DNA of 10,153 nucleotides from Marinilabilia sp964403175 (lineage in GTDB: Bacteria > Bacteroidota > Bacteroidia > Bacteroidales > Marinilabiliaceae): the NCBI GenBank assembly GCA_964403175.1, contig CAYOFH010000121.1, positions 1 to 10,153 on the forward strand, read 5' to 3'. A model generated the notes under the pieces. That model searched no databases. It saw only the letters and a list, made by a program, of their open reading frames with translations, and was not told the DNA's origin. Position 1 is the first letter of the stretch; every line of letters begins with the position of its first letter. Made by a program: the position numbers and the translations under genes. Positions 1 through 7,351 of this stretch are shown one piece after another.

Positions 1-1892
1 TACTCCAAATAGGTATATCCGTAAAGCCCCGAGCGGTAATTAGACAAAAACTCTTTCCCTTCCTCGGCAGAAATCACGCCCTTCTTTACCGATGACATAA
101 CCCATGTTTCCAGGGCACGTACCATTTTCTTGGGACTGTATTGCACGTATTCCAACACTTCGGCTACCGTTTCTCCGTCAATTATCTGATCTATTTTGTA
201 TCCGTCTTCATGAACAGAAACATGAACCGCATTGGTGTCTCCAAAAAGGTTGTGCATATCGCCAAGAATTTCCTGATAGGCCCCAACCAAAAATACCCCT
301 ATGTAATAAGATTCTCCTCTTTTTAATTTATGAACAGGCAAATAATAGGAGAAATTGCGGGTTGAAATAAAATTATCAATTTTCCCGTCTGAATCACAGG
401 TAGCATCCTGCAGGGTAGCCACACGCTCCGGCTTTTCATTCAACCGATGAATGGGCATAACGGGAAAAATCTGATCAATGGCCCAGCTGTCAGGCAGCGA
501 CTGAAACAAGGAAAAATTACAGAAATACTTATCTGCCAGTAATTTACGCAAATTCGATAATTCCTCAGGTATGTGCTTCAGCTTCGAAGCCATATCCAGC
601 ACTTCACGGGCAATTGACCAGAAAAGCCGCTCAACCTGAGCCCGGGTGCGCAGATCGATAAGTCCGAAACTAAACCGGTCAAGCGCTTCTTCCCTTATTT
701 GCTGTGCATCATGCCAGGTTTCCAGCATACGTGGCTGATTCAATGTATCCCAAAGGGCATATAAGTCTTTTACCAATTCATGATCATCCTCATGAACTTC
801 CTCTTCTTTGTTCCATTGAGGCACAGAGGTGGATTCAAGTGCTTCAAAAATCAACACCGAATGATGGGCTGTCAATGAGCGACCTGACTCAGTAATAATA
901 TTAGGATGTGGTATTTCGTGCCGGTTACTTGCTTCCACCATAGTATAAACCGCATCGTTCACATATTCCTGAATGCTGTAATTAATGCTGCTTTCACTGT
1001 TGGCAGAACGGGTTCCGTCGTAATCGACCCCAAGTCCGCCGCCGATATCAACAAATTCCACACTAAAGCCAAGCTTGTAAATCTCCACATAAAACTGAGC
1101 CGCTTCTTTGAGGGCATTCTTAATACGTCGAATTTTATTTACCTGACTGCCAATATGGAAATGAACCAGACGAAGGCAGTCTTTCATTTTCTGCTCTTCC
1201 AGATAGTCAAGTGCCTCGATAAGTTCGCCGGAAGTCAGTCCGAACTTACTCACATCCCCACCCGAGTCTTCCCATTTACCACTACCTGCACTTGCCAGTT
1301 TAATTCTGATGCCAATATTGGGCTTCACTTTCAACTGACGGGCAATACGAATAATCAACTGGAGCTCATGCAGTTTCTCAACCACCAGAAAAATCCTGCG
1401 TCCCATTTTCTGAGCCAGCAAAGCCAGTTCTATATATGCTTCATCTTTATATCCATTACAAACAATGAGTGAATCACTGTCGGTATTGGTGGCGATAACA
1501 GCATGTAACTCGGGTTTAGAGCCGGCTTCCAGACCAATATTTACTTTTTTCCCATGCCCCACGATCTCTTCCACTACAGGTCGCATCTGATTTACCTTAA
1601 TGGGGTAAATGATGAAATTCTGCCCTTTAAACTCATATTCATTACGCGCATTGGTAAAACAATTCTGCATTGTTTCAATGCGACTGTCCAATATATCCGG
1701 AAATCTAAGCAACATTGGAGCTTCCACATCTCTGAGGGTCAACTCATCCACCAGCTCCTTTAAATCAACCTCAACACCCTTACCCTGAGGTGTTACAACT
1801 ACATTACCTTTTTCATTTACTGAAAAGTAGTTGATTCCCCAGCCTCCGATGTTATAAAGTTCGGTAGAATCTTCGGTACGCCATTTTCTCAT
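1..1892 (-). CDS. speA: Biosynthetic arginine decarboxylase SpeA (stop codon cut by window edge)
   Basis: Pyridoxal-phosphate enzyme that decarboxylates L-arginine to agmatine, the first step of the agmatine route to polyamines; cytosolic. Read from the sequence: start MRKWRTEDSTELYN, PLP-lysine motif YPIKVNQ (K99), HIGSQ (H246-Q250), the glycine-rich PLP-phosphate loop DIGGGLGVDYDG from D282, and the C-terminal catalytic cysteine in TCDSDG (C499). These are the fold-III decarboxylase landmarks in the SpeA order, with the N-terminal extension and insertion typical of SpeA rather than DapC/LysA-like enzymes. The frame gives 630 residues ending GLYGYTYLE, followed by bases TA at the window edge. 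Bacteroides SpeA is, from memory, 630 residues with the same ending, so the missing base probably completes TAA or TAG. ATG at 1892-1890 was chosen because it gives the family N-terminus; an in-frame stop-free upstream alternative was not needed. No Shine-Dalgarno is visible. No other polyamine gene is in the window. Confidence 0.97.
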   Translation of the reverse strand, partial: MRKWRTEDSTELYNIGGWGINYFSVNEKGNVVVTPQGKGVEVDLKELVDELTLRDVEAPMLLRFPDILDSRIETMQNCFTNARNEYEFKGQNFIIYPIKVNQMRPVVEEIVGHGKKVNIGLEAGSKPELHAVIATNTDSDSLIVCNGYKDEAYIELALLAQKMGRRIFLVVEKLHELQLIIRIARQLKVKPNIGIRIKLASAGSGKWEDSGGDVSKFGLTSGELIEALDYLEEQKMKDCLRLVHFHIGSQVNKIRRIKNALKEAAQFYVEIYKLGFSVEFVDIGGGLGVDYDGTRSANSESSINYSIQEYVNDAVYTMVEASNRHEIPHPNIITESGRSLTAHHSVLIFEALESTSVPQWNKEEEVHEDDHELVKDLYALWDTLNQPRMLETWHDAQQIREEALDRFSFGLIDLRTRAQVERLFWSIAREVLDMASKLKHIPEELSNLRKLLADKYFCNFSLFQSLPDSWAIDQIFPVMPIHRLNEKPERVATLQDATCDSDGKIDNFISTRNFSYYLPVHKLKRGESYYIGVFLVGAYQEILGDMHNLFGDTNAVHVSVHEDGYKIDQIIDGETVAEVLEYVQYSPKKMVRALETWVMSSVKKGVISAEEGKEFLSNYRSGLYGYTYLE

Positions 1893-1927
1893 TTCGACAG
1901 CGATATATTGTTATATTGTTAATAATT

Positions 1928-1956
1928 GGAGCCCCCTAAATCCCCCAAGGGGGACT
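1928..1956. repeat. REP-like C-rich/G-rich palindromic element
   Basis: A run of Cs, a short A/T spacer, then a compact palindrome tcccccaaggggga at 1941-1954 (six-base arms around AA), preceded by a second C run at 1932-1936. It sits between the barrel gene and speA, about 36 bases before the speA start. From memory, very similar C-run/spacer/palindrome sequences are scattered through intergenic DNA of many Bacteroidota; I could not count copies because only one is in this window. It could fold as a hairpin in either strand's RNA, but the arms are not followed by a clear U-run in the direction of the barrel transcript, so I do not call it a terminator. Confidence 0.5.
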
Positions 1957-2025
1957 AAAAAGGCTAAGATTAAAGGTTAGAAAATCATATAATATTGACA
2001 ATCTATATTTTAACAGAAACAACCT

Positions 2026-2037
2026 TTTGCATGCAAA
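2026..2037. promoter_or_regulatory. 12-bp perfect palindrome, possible operator
   Basis: The sequence tttgcatgcaaa is a perfect inverted repeat in the short gap between the barrel gene's stop and speA, roughly 135 bases upstream of the speA start. Its placement would suit a dimeric regulator acting on speA. A 12-base perfect palindrome is expected a couple of times by chance in 10 kb, so this is only a hint. Confidence 0.15.
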
Positions 2038-2053
2038 CAACTAACCTATTAAA

Positions 2054-3793
2054 TTAAAACGAATAGCCGGCACCCAGACGGAAGTTTATCCCCTGCATGG
2101 GGTAACCCGACCATTGATAATATTTTGCTGCAAATATATTCTGAATTCTGCCAAAAAAATGCATTCTTTTATTTAATTGATAATTTGCTCCAATATTAAA
2201 ATCAGCAACTGACTTTAACATTTTTACTTCCTCCGCAACTGTGAGGTCGCGTGCTCTTCTTTCTCCAAGCAGATTAAAGGCTGCATCCAATCGAAGCTCT
2301 TCATTAAACTGATATCCTGCTCTGATTCCGATCTCCATTTCAGGTTTATGCCAGGCATATTCCAATTTATCAAGCTCCCATCCATAATACGCTCCTTTGA
2401 GTACGACATCAAGTTCACGCAAAGGTCTTACCAGCAGTTCACCACTAAGGGTAAGCAAGGTAGCATCATCATAGGCAACGGTAAACAAATTACTCACTCC
2501 GTATTGATTCTCATTTCCATATTCCGGAAAGAAAATATTCTCATAAAAATGCTCATTCTCAATAAATTCGTAATCCAGCCGGGCAGTAAAAGATGTTGCA
2601 CTGCTGAAATTTCCTTTTACTCCGGCAAAGCCACGGATATTGGAATGGGCTGTTTCTACCAGAACATCGGGTGACAAGAAGGGATTTTCGGCCATCATAT
2701 CCCGATAACTGTGGGGATGCACTTCGCCGGTCATACCCAAAAATGTGGAGACAATACCCTCGGCTATAACCAAATCCCCTTTCACATGAGGTGAGAGATA
2801 AAAATCTTCAGTCCCGGAAAATTCGCCGGTGGCATTTACCCCAATTTCCACACTAAGTTTATCCCCCGGAATGACCAGTCGCGGGTTTAGCGTGAGAAAA
2901 ATTTGCTCACGCTCCTCGAAAGCCCAAAGAGCAGGCACTTGATTTTCTCCTTTCGGTGCATTTACTTTATTGTAGCTGGCACCTCCCTCCAGGTGAAGAC
3001 CAGCAGCACCAAATGGCAATTTCAGATCGCCCGCAAGAGAGAAGTTATTCTCCCCCACACCAGTAAAATTATCAAATGCACCGTAATTAAATCCAAGATG
3101 ATAACGAGTATCATCAACATCAGACTGCTGTCCCAACAATCCGATATGCAAATCGAAAGAAGTTTGCCGTTGCTTCCGGTCAGGAATCAGATCTTCTCCC
3201 GAAACAAGTCCTGCCCTATCATAAAGCTGAACAGCATTAATTGAATCATAACCATAATATTCATAAGCCCTGCGATGAAAGTCCATGTCGAACTCCAGGG
3301 TTTTATCATCAAAAAAATGACGCAGGTACAAACCACCATTGGTCAAATGAAGAGGGGCATCTGAAGAAGATCCGTCCTCCAATTCTATATTGCCCCACGA
3401 AGATTCCTGACCTAAAGACAGTGCAAAAGCAAATTTTTCATTACGGGTTACATTGTAAAATATATCTCCGAAAAGGGTTTCATAGTTTCCCAGTCCGCCC
3501 CTGACATATGACGGATACAATTCTCCTTTACGCTGGCGGGCCAACCTTGCTGCACTAAGGGGCTCCACATCGGGAGTTCCGGCAAGCGGCTGCCCCACCA
3601 CCCGGTAATTAAACTGTGGATTTATCTCCAAAGTATCCTCCCGGTCGGGCATCTGATTAATTTTCATTGCGTCCGAAACCGTTGGATCAAACTCTCTGAC
3701 CACCCGGACATCCTTGCTAAGCGGATCCTGAGCACTCACACTCACTGTGAGAAAAAAGATTATTAACAGAGTTATAATATTGATGGTCTTCAT
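2054..3793 (-). CDS. Exported outer-membrane beta-barrel protein, TonB-receptor-like without plug
   Basis: 579 residues; no specific function recognised. A signal peptide is clear: MKT, a hydrophobic stretch at about residues 4-17, then SVSAQ with likely cleavage around residue 21/22. There is no lipobox cysteine. A short mature N-terminal region (about 23-70) contains DVRVV followed by REFDPTVSDAMKIN (33-46), a segment I recall from Bacteroidota proteins annotated as TonB-dependent receptors. The rest alternates aromatic/hydrophobic and polar residues with turns, as in a large beta-barrel, and the C-terminus (NIFAAKYYQWSGYPMQG ... LGAGYSF) resembles the last strands of TonB-dependent receptors, ending in the terminal Phe used by the Bam machine. 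The roughly 150-residue plug domain of true receptors is missing. It lies 162 bases downstream of the TPR gene on the same strand, suggesting a shared job, though a hairpin lies between them. It may be a porin, a receptor derivative or a scaffold barrel. Confidence refers to an outer-membrane barrel. Confidence 0.8.
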   Translation of the reverse strand: MKTINIITLLIIFFLTVSVSAQDPLSKDVRVVREFDPTVSDAMKINQMPDREDTLEINPQFNYRVVGQPLAGTPDVEPLSAARLARQRKGELYPSYVRGGLGNYETLFGDIFYNVTRNEKFAFALSLGQESSWGNIELEDGSSSDAPLHLTNGGLYLRHFFDDKTLEFDMDFHRRAYEYYGYDSINAVQLYDRAGLVSGEDLIPDRKQRQTSFDLHIGLLGQQSDVDDTRYHLGFNYGAFDNFTGVGENNFSLAGDLKLPFGAAGLHLEGGASYNKVNAPKGENQVPALWAFEEREQIFLTLNPRLVIPGDKLSVEIGVNATGEFSGTEDFYLSPHVKGDLVIAEGIVSTFLGMTGEVHPHSYRDMMAENPFLSPDVLVETAHSNIRGFAGVKGNFSSATSFTARLDYEFIENEHFYENIFFPEYGNENQYGVSNLFTVAYDDATLLTLSGELLVRPLRELDVVLKGAYYGWELDKLEYAWHKPEMEIGIRAGYQFNEELRLDAAFNLLGERRARDLTVAEEVKMLKSVADFNIGANYQLNKRMHFFGRIQNIFAAKYYQWSGYPMQGINFRLGAGYSF

Positions 3794-3899
3794 AAGTTTT
3801 ATGCTATTTTCTTAACCTTTTTGGCAGTGAAACCATAAACAGCTAAAAATATGTTAATTATACAACTTCCTTAATACTTTGGCGTAACTTAAAACAAAG

Positions 3900-3938
3900 G
3901 TTTCAGGCTTCGGGCACTTTTGCCTTTTAACCTGAAAC
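3900..3938 (-). terminator. Nested hairpin after the TPR gene, possible terminator/attenuator
   Basis: On the minus strand, 18 bases after the TPR stop codon, an outer 8-bp stem (GTTTCAGG pairing with CCTGAAAC) encloses an inner stem (GGCA pairing with TGCC around a 4-base loop). It is followed by CTTTGTTTT, a broken T-run. This fits an intrinsic terminator or partial attenuator between the TPR and barrel genes. The outer loop is wide and the T-run imperfect, so efficiency may be low; it could also stabilise the 3' end of the upstream message. Confidence 0.4.
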
Positions 3939-3955
3939 GAACAGCTTATTCACTA

Positions 3956-6900
3956 TCAGGATTCTTCTTTTTCCAGTTCTTGAAGGCGTTTCCTGGCTCT
4001 GTCCCGTATATCATCCTCCTTGCCCTGGTAGTTTTCGAGCAAACTCTCGATATACTGTCGGGCCTGAAACAATTCTCCACGCTTTTCATAAATATCTGCC
4101 AACAGCAGGAACCCACGTGCTATCCAATATTGATGGGGTGTACCTACGTTTACAAAATCAAAAATCTCTTCCTCAGCCTTATCTATATTATTCCGGTCAA
4201 AAAAGATGCGCGCCACCCTGTAACGGGCTTCTGCACCCTCTGGCGAGCTTGGATTAACTTTCAATTTTTGAAATTCTTCCAAAGCCAGATCATTTTCCTT
4301 TAATTCGAGGTGGGCATTCGCTTTAAGAAAACGCGCTTCCCTGACAATCTCCGGGGAAGTTTTGGCATCAGCAATAACTCGTTCAGACAAACGGGTAACA
4401 TATCCCGGCCGGTCGCCCATCTTTCCCAGACAACGCATCTGCCCGATCAGAGCTTCCCGGCGACTTTCATCTTTCTCTGCTTCATTCTCCAGTCGTTCAT
4501 AAAATCCAAGAGCTTCTCTATATCGTTCCTGACGAAAACTGATTCTTGCAACTCCAATCAATGCCTCCTCCATAAACATATTTCCAGGGCGGGAAGCCAC
4601 AAATTCAAAGGACTGCCGGGCATTTTCATAATCCTGATTGCGATATTGGCAATCTGCCTTATAAAAATGTGCATTCACAGCAAACCGGCCATTGGGATAT
4701 TTGCGCAAATAAGATTCAAACTGATTAATGGCCTGTAAACACTTATCCTGCATATACAGTTTCTCGGCTGTGACATACGAGAGAGAATCCTCCTGACGCT
4801 CGTCAATGCTTGCAAATCCGCCTACCTGACGGGAGTATGCAATAAATCCATCAGCATCATTTCTGTCCAGATAGATATTTCTGATTCCCTGCAAAGCATC
4901 TTCGGCCTCGGGGGTTCCGGGAAATTCATTCACTACACGCTTGTAAAAAGCAAGCGACTGATCCAGTTCATCATTATTGTAATACACCAGACCGAGCTGC
5001 AACATGGCCTTTTTAGAAAAATTACTTCGGGGATAATTCTCTTTAATTGTTTTGTACATTCTAATGGCTGAAGTAAGATCATTCAAAGCTACATACGAAC
5101 GTCCCATCTCATAATATGCGTCATCAACATAAGCAGATTCAGGGAAACGCTCTACCAGTTCTTCCAGTTGCCTGATTTTCCCCTGATGATCTTTATCAAT
5201 GCCCATGGCAAAAGCTTTCTGGTACATAGCATAGTCAGCATTAGCCCCGGGTATGTTGGTGGCTTTTTCGTAATAACTGATTGCCCGGGAAAAATCTCGC
5301 TTCATGAAGAAAGCATCTCCAATCCGGTTCAGTGCATCTCCCAACATGGGACTCTGTTGGTCACCCATGAGATTCTCATATTTGCGAAACCAGGAAGCTG
5401 CCTGATCATAATTTTTCTGCTTGAACCAGGCATATCCGATATTGTAATGAGCTGTAGTAAATTCATCAAGACCATAAGAGCCGGGAGTTCGAATAAAAAC
5501 ATCAAAATTCTCGATAGCCTTATTGTATCTTCCCTGACGATAATAAGCCTCTCCCAGCCAGTATCGTGCCTTGACTTTCAGATCGCGATTGTACTCTGCA
5601 TATTGAAGACTGTATTGCAACATATCGATGGATTGATCAAACCTGAGATTATTGAACAATTCCAATCCTCTATGGTAGGCAATTCGTTGAAGAGCCCGGT
5701 AATTATCAGCCGTTTTATTTTTGACCTTTTCCAGAGCTTCCAGTGCCTGCCTGTAATTCCGGCTGGTCAAAAGGGCCTGTCCCAGATATTGCCATGCTTC
5801 ATCGACATAACGGCTTTCGGGAAAACGATCGATAAAACCGGTAAAACTGTCAATAATTTCATTAAAAGGAGAAAAGGAGAGTTCATAATTCAATTTTATG
5901 TAATTGAACATCGCCTCTTCAGTTACTAACAAATCAAATTCATATTCCGAAGCGGCTTCAAAAGCTACGCGAGCCCTCTTTTTATCATTGAGTTTCAGAT
6001 GACAATCACCCAGATGAAAAAAAGCATTCTGAGCCATCTTGTCCTTCTTCCCGGTAACCTGAGAGAAAGCCTCAGCAGCATCCTCATATTCTTTCAGATG
6101 ATAATAACTCATTCCCAGGTGATAATAATCCTGGCGTGGAGGCTCATCCATTAATTCAACAGCCAGACTAAGATATTCAGCAGCTTTGCGATAATCATCA
6201 ATGGCATAATATGCATTCCCCACTGCCTGAGCCATATCGCCTTTACGGACTCCCCGGGCTTCTTCCACCAGTGGCACTCCAAAATCAATAGCGTTTTGGT
6301 ATTCCTCCTGCAAATAATAAATCTGTGTTATATAAAAAGGTACCTCATCGCCAAAACCTGGTTCATTTTTCAGCTTTTCAAAAACAGCCAGGGCAGATCT
6401 GTAGTTCCTCTGTTCATATTGAATATGTGCATAATAATAATTGGCTGCTCCCCACCATTCGGAATCGATATTCCTGATTTCGGAAAAAGCAGAAAGCGCC
6501 TGCTCGTTTTCTCCTTCCATAAAATGGCAATACCCTGATTTGAAACGAAAGTCGTAACGCGTTTCCCTATCAAGTTTACGGGCATCCACATATCTGTATT
6601 GACGCCCGGCCTGCAGATATTTTCCCTCCTCATATTCCATGTCGCCCAACCGCTTAAATACATACGGACGCATTCCGCTTTCGGGAAAATCAATCAAAAA
6701 TGCCTCAAGCATATCTTCAGCATCTTCATTTTCGAGCATAGAAGCTGCCATTGCTGCATAGTATGCCGACTCAGCTTTCAAATTGCTTTGCCCCGGAGCA
6801 AATTTCTGCTCCAGATTCTCGAACATAGAACGAGCTAATCCGTAGCGCTCATTCCGGTATTGCTCAAGTGCTTCATCAAAAAGTCGTTCCGGTTGCTGGC

Positions 6901-6982
6901 TGTCATATGTTTTTTGCCCCGAAATAAACGGACTAGCTACAAAAAACATAACTATTACCGATAAGATGCATCGCTTTGTCAT
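3956..6982 (-). CDS. Large exported TPR-solenoid protein
   Basis: 1008 residues, of unknown specific function. The N-terminus MTKRC plus a hydrophobic core at about residues 6-20 and SGQ looks like a signal peptidase I signal cleaved near residue 22; the only early cysteine (C5) precedes the hydrophobic core, so it is not a lipoprotein. From about residue 32 to the end I can align about 25 helix-pair repeats of 33-37 residues. Many have the extended TPR pattern seen in CpoB/YbgF and BamD, such as a repeat ending in FPES or YPRS followed by an Ala-rich helix with LG..Y. No enzyme domain, transmembrane helix or type IX secretion C-terminal domain is seen, so a periplasmic scaffold is inferred. 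The gene precedes the barrel gene on the same strand and is divergent from modA. Length and lack of a lipid anchor argue against the gliding/T9SS proteins SprE or PorW, and no T9SS gene is nearby. Start at 6982 is the only ATG giving a proper signal peptide. Confidence 0.88.
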   Translation of the reverse strand: MTKRCILSVIVMFFVASPFISGQKTYDSQQPERLFDEALEQYRNERYGLARSMFENLEQKFAPGQSNLKAESAYYAAMAASMLENEDAEDMLEAFLIDFPESGMRPYVFKRLGDMEYEEGKYLQAGRQYRYVDARKLDRETRYDFRFKSGYCHFMEGENEQALSAFSEIRNIDSEWWGAANYYYAHIQYEQRNYRSALAVFEKLKNEPGFGDEVPFYITQIYYLQEEYQNAIDFGVPLVEEARGVRKGDMAQAVGNAYYAIDDYRKAAEYLSLAVELMDEPPRQDYYHLGMSYYHLKEYEDAAEAFSQVTGKKDKMAQNAFFHLGDCHLKLNDKKRARVAFEAASEYEFDLLVTEEAMFNYIKLNYELSFSPFNEIIDSFTGFIDRFPESRYVDEAWQYLGQALLTSRNYRQALEALEKVKNKTADNYRALQRIAYHRGLELFNNLRFDQSIDMLQYSLQYAEYNRDLKVKARYWLGEAYYRQGRYNKAIENFDVFIRTPGSYGLDEFTTAHYNIGYAWFKQKNYDQAASWFRKYENLMGDQQSPMLGDALNRIGDAFFMKRDFSRAISYYEKATNIPGANADYAMYQKAFAMGIDKDHQGKIRQLEELVERFPESAYVDDAYYEMGRSYVALNDLTSAIRMYKTIKENYPRSNFSKKAMLQLGLVYYNNDELDQSLAFYKRVVNEFPGTPEAEDALQGIRNIYLDRNDADGFIAYSRQVGGFASIDERQEDSLSYVTAEKLYMQDKCLQAINQFESYLRKYPNGRFAVNAHFYKADCQYRNQDYENARQSFEFVASRPGNMFMEEALIGVARISFRQERYREALGFYERLENEAEKDESRREALIGQMRCLGKMGDRPGYVTRLSERVIADAKTSPEIVREARFLKANAHLELKENDLALEEFQKLKVNPSSPEGAEARYRVARIFFDRNNIDKAEEEIFDFVNVGTPHQYWIARGFLLLADIYEKRGELFQARQYIESLLENYQGKEDDIRDRARKRLQELEKEES

Positions 6983-7351
6983 GGTACCATTAAGATATTA
7001 TTCTGTCGGAATTTCCTGTATTTTCTAAACTACAGGCTCGAAAAATCTATTGCTTACAGAAATTCAGGCCTTATTTTAAAACAACGAAAATAGAGAAAAT
7101 TTGGTGTATATCCAGTTTGTTTTATGATTTGTTTTGCCGGAAAGCATTCCAGTAACATTTCTGAATGATTCTTTTTTAAAATCCTACAAAAATGTAGATC
7201 TCCAAAAAAAGAGTTTCCAACTCCACCCTGTTTGTCAGAATGTTAGCAAATAAATCCATTCATGGCATACTCCATGCCTGTAAAACCAGCGATGAATCTC
7301 AGGTCAGACTCTCATAATCATCATTGATCATAAAAACCAAATAACACAGCT
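6983..7351. other. Divergent intergenic region between TPR gene and modA
   Basis: 369 bases without a supportable gene. It must hold the promoters of the leftward TPR gene and the rightward mod genes. Visible structure: an inverted repeat cctgta/tacagg with a 10-base loop at 7015-7036 in the presumed TPR leader, ctaca/tgtag with loop aaaa at 7184-7197, and ggcat/atgcc with a 5-base loop at 7264-7278 in the presumed mod leader. I see no Escherichia-type ModE operator (paired TATATA half sites with CG flanks) and nothing like a GC-rich Moco riboswitch. I found no convincing promoter for the TPR gene. Confidence 0.6.
7100..7131 (+). promoter_or_regulatory. Candidate Bacteroidota-type promoter for modABC
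   Basis: TTTG at 7100-7103, a 19-base spacer, then TATGATTTG at 7123-7131. The Bacteroidota primary-sigma consensus is TTTG, about 19 bases, TAnnTTTG; the second box here has one extra base between TA and TTTG. Transcription from here would start near 7138 and give a leader of about 210 bases before modA. The match is imperfect and AT-rich DNA produces such matches by chance. Confidence 0.3.

Noticed and set aside
906..1472. Plus-strand 188-codon open frame
   Set aside because: Antisense to speA across the HIGSQ and DIGGG motifs; a shadow of that gene.
1893..2053. Intrinsic terminator for the barrel gene using the 1941-1954 palindrome
   Set aside because: On the minus strand the palindrome is followed by a G-rich stretch, not a T-run, and it is close to the speA start.
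5168..5929. Plus-strand 253-codon open frame
   Set aside because: Lies wholly antisense to the TPR gene, has no recognisable domain or signal, and the minus-strand frame is clearly coding by its repeats.
3956..6982. TPR protein as SprE/PorW of the gliding or type IX secretion system
   Set aside because: Longer than those proteins, no lipobox cysteine, and no other T9SS or gliding gene nearby.
6983..7351. Moco riboswitch or ModE operator before modA
   Set aside because: No GC-rich multi-stem structure and no paired TATATA half sites with CG flanks could be found by eye.
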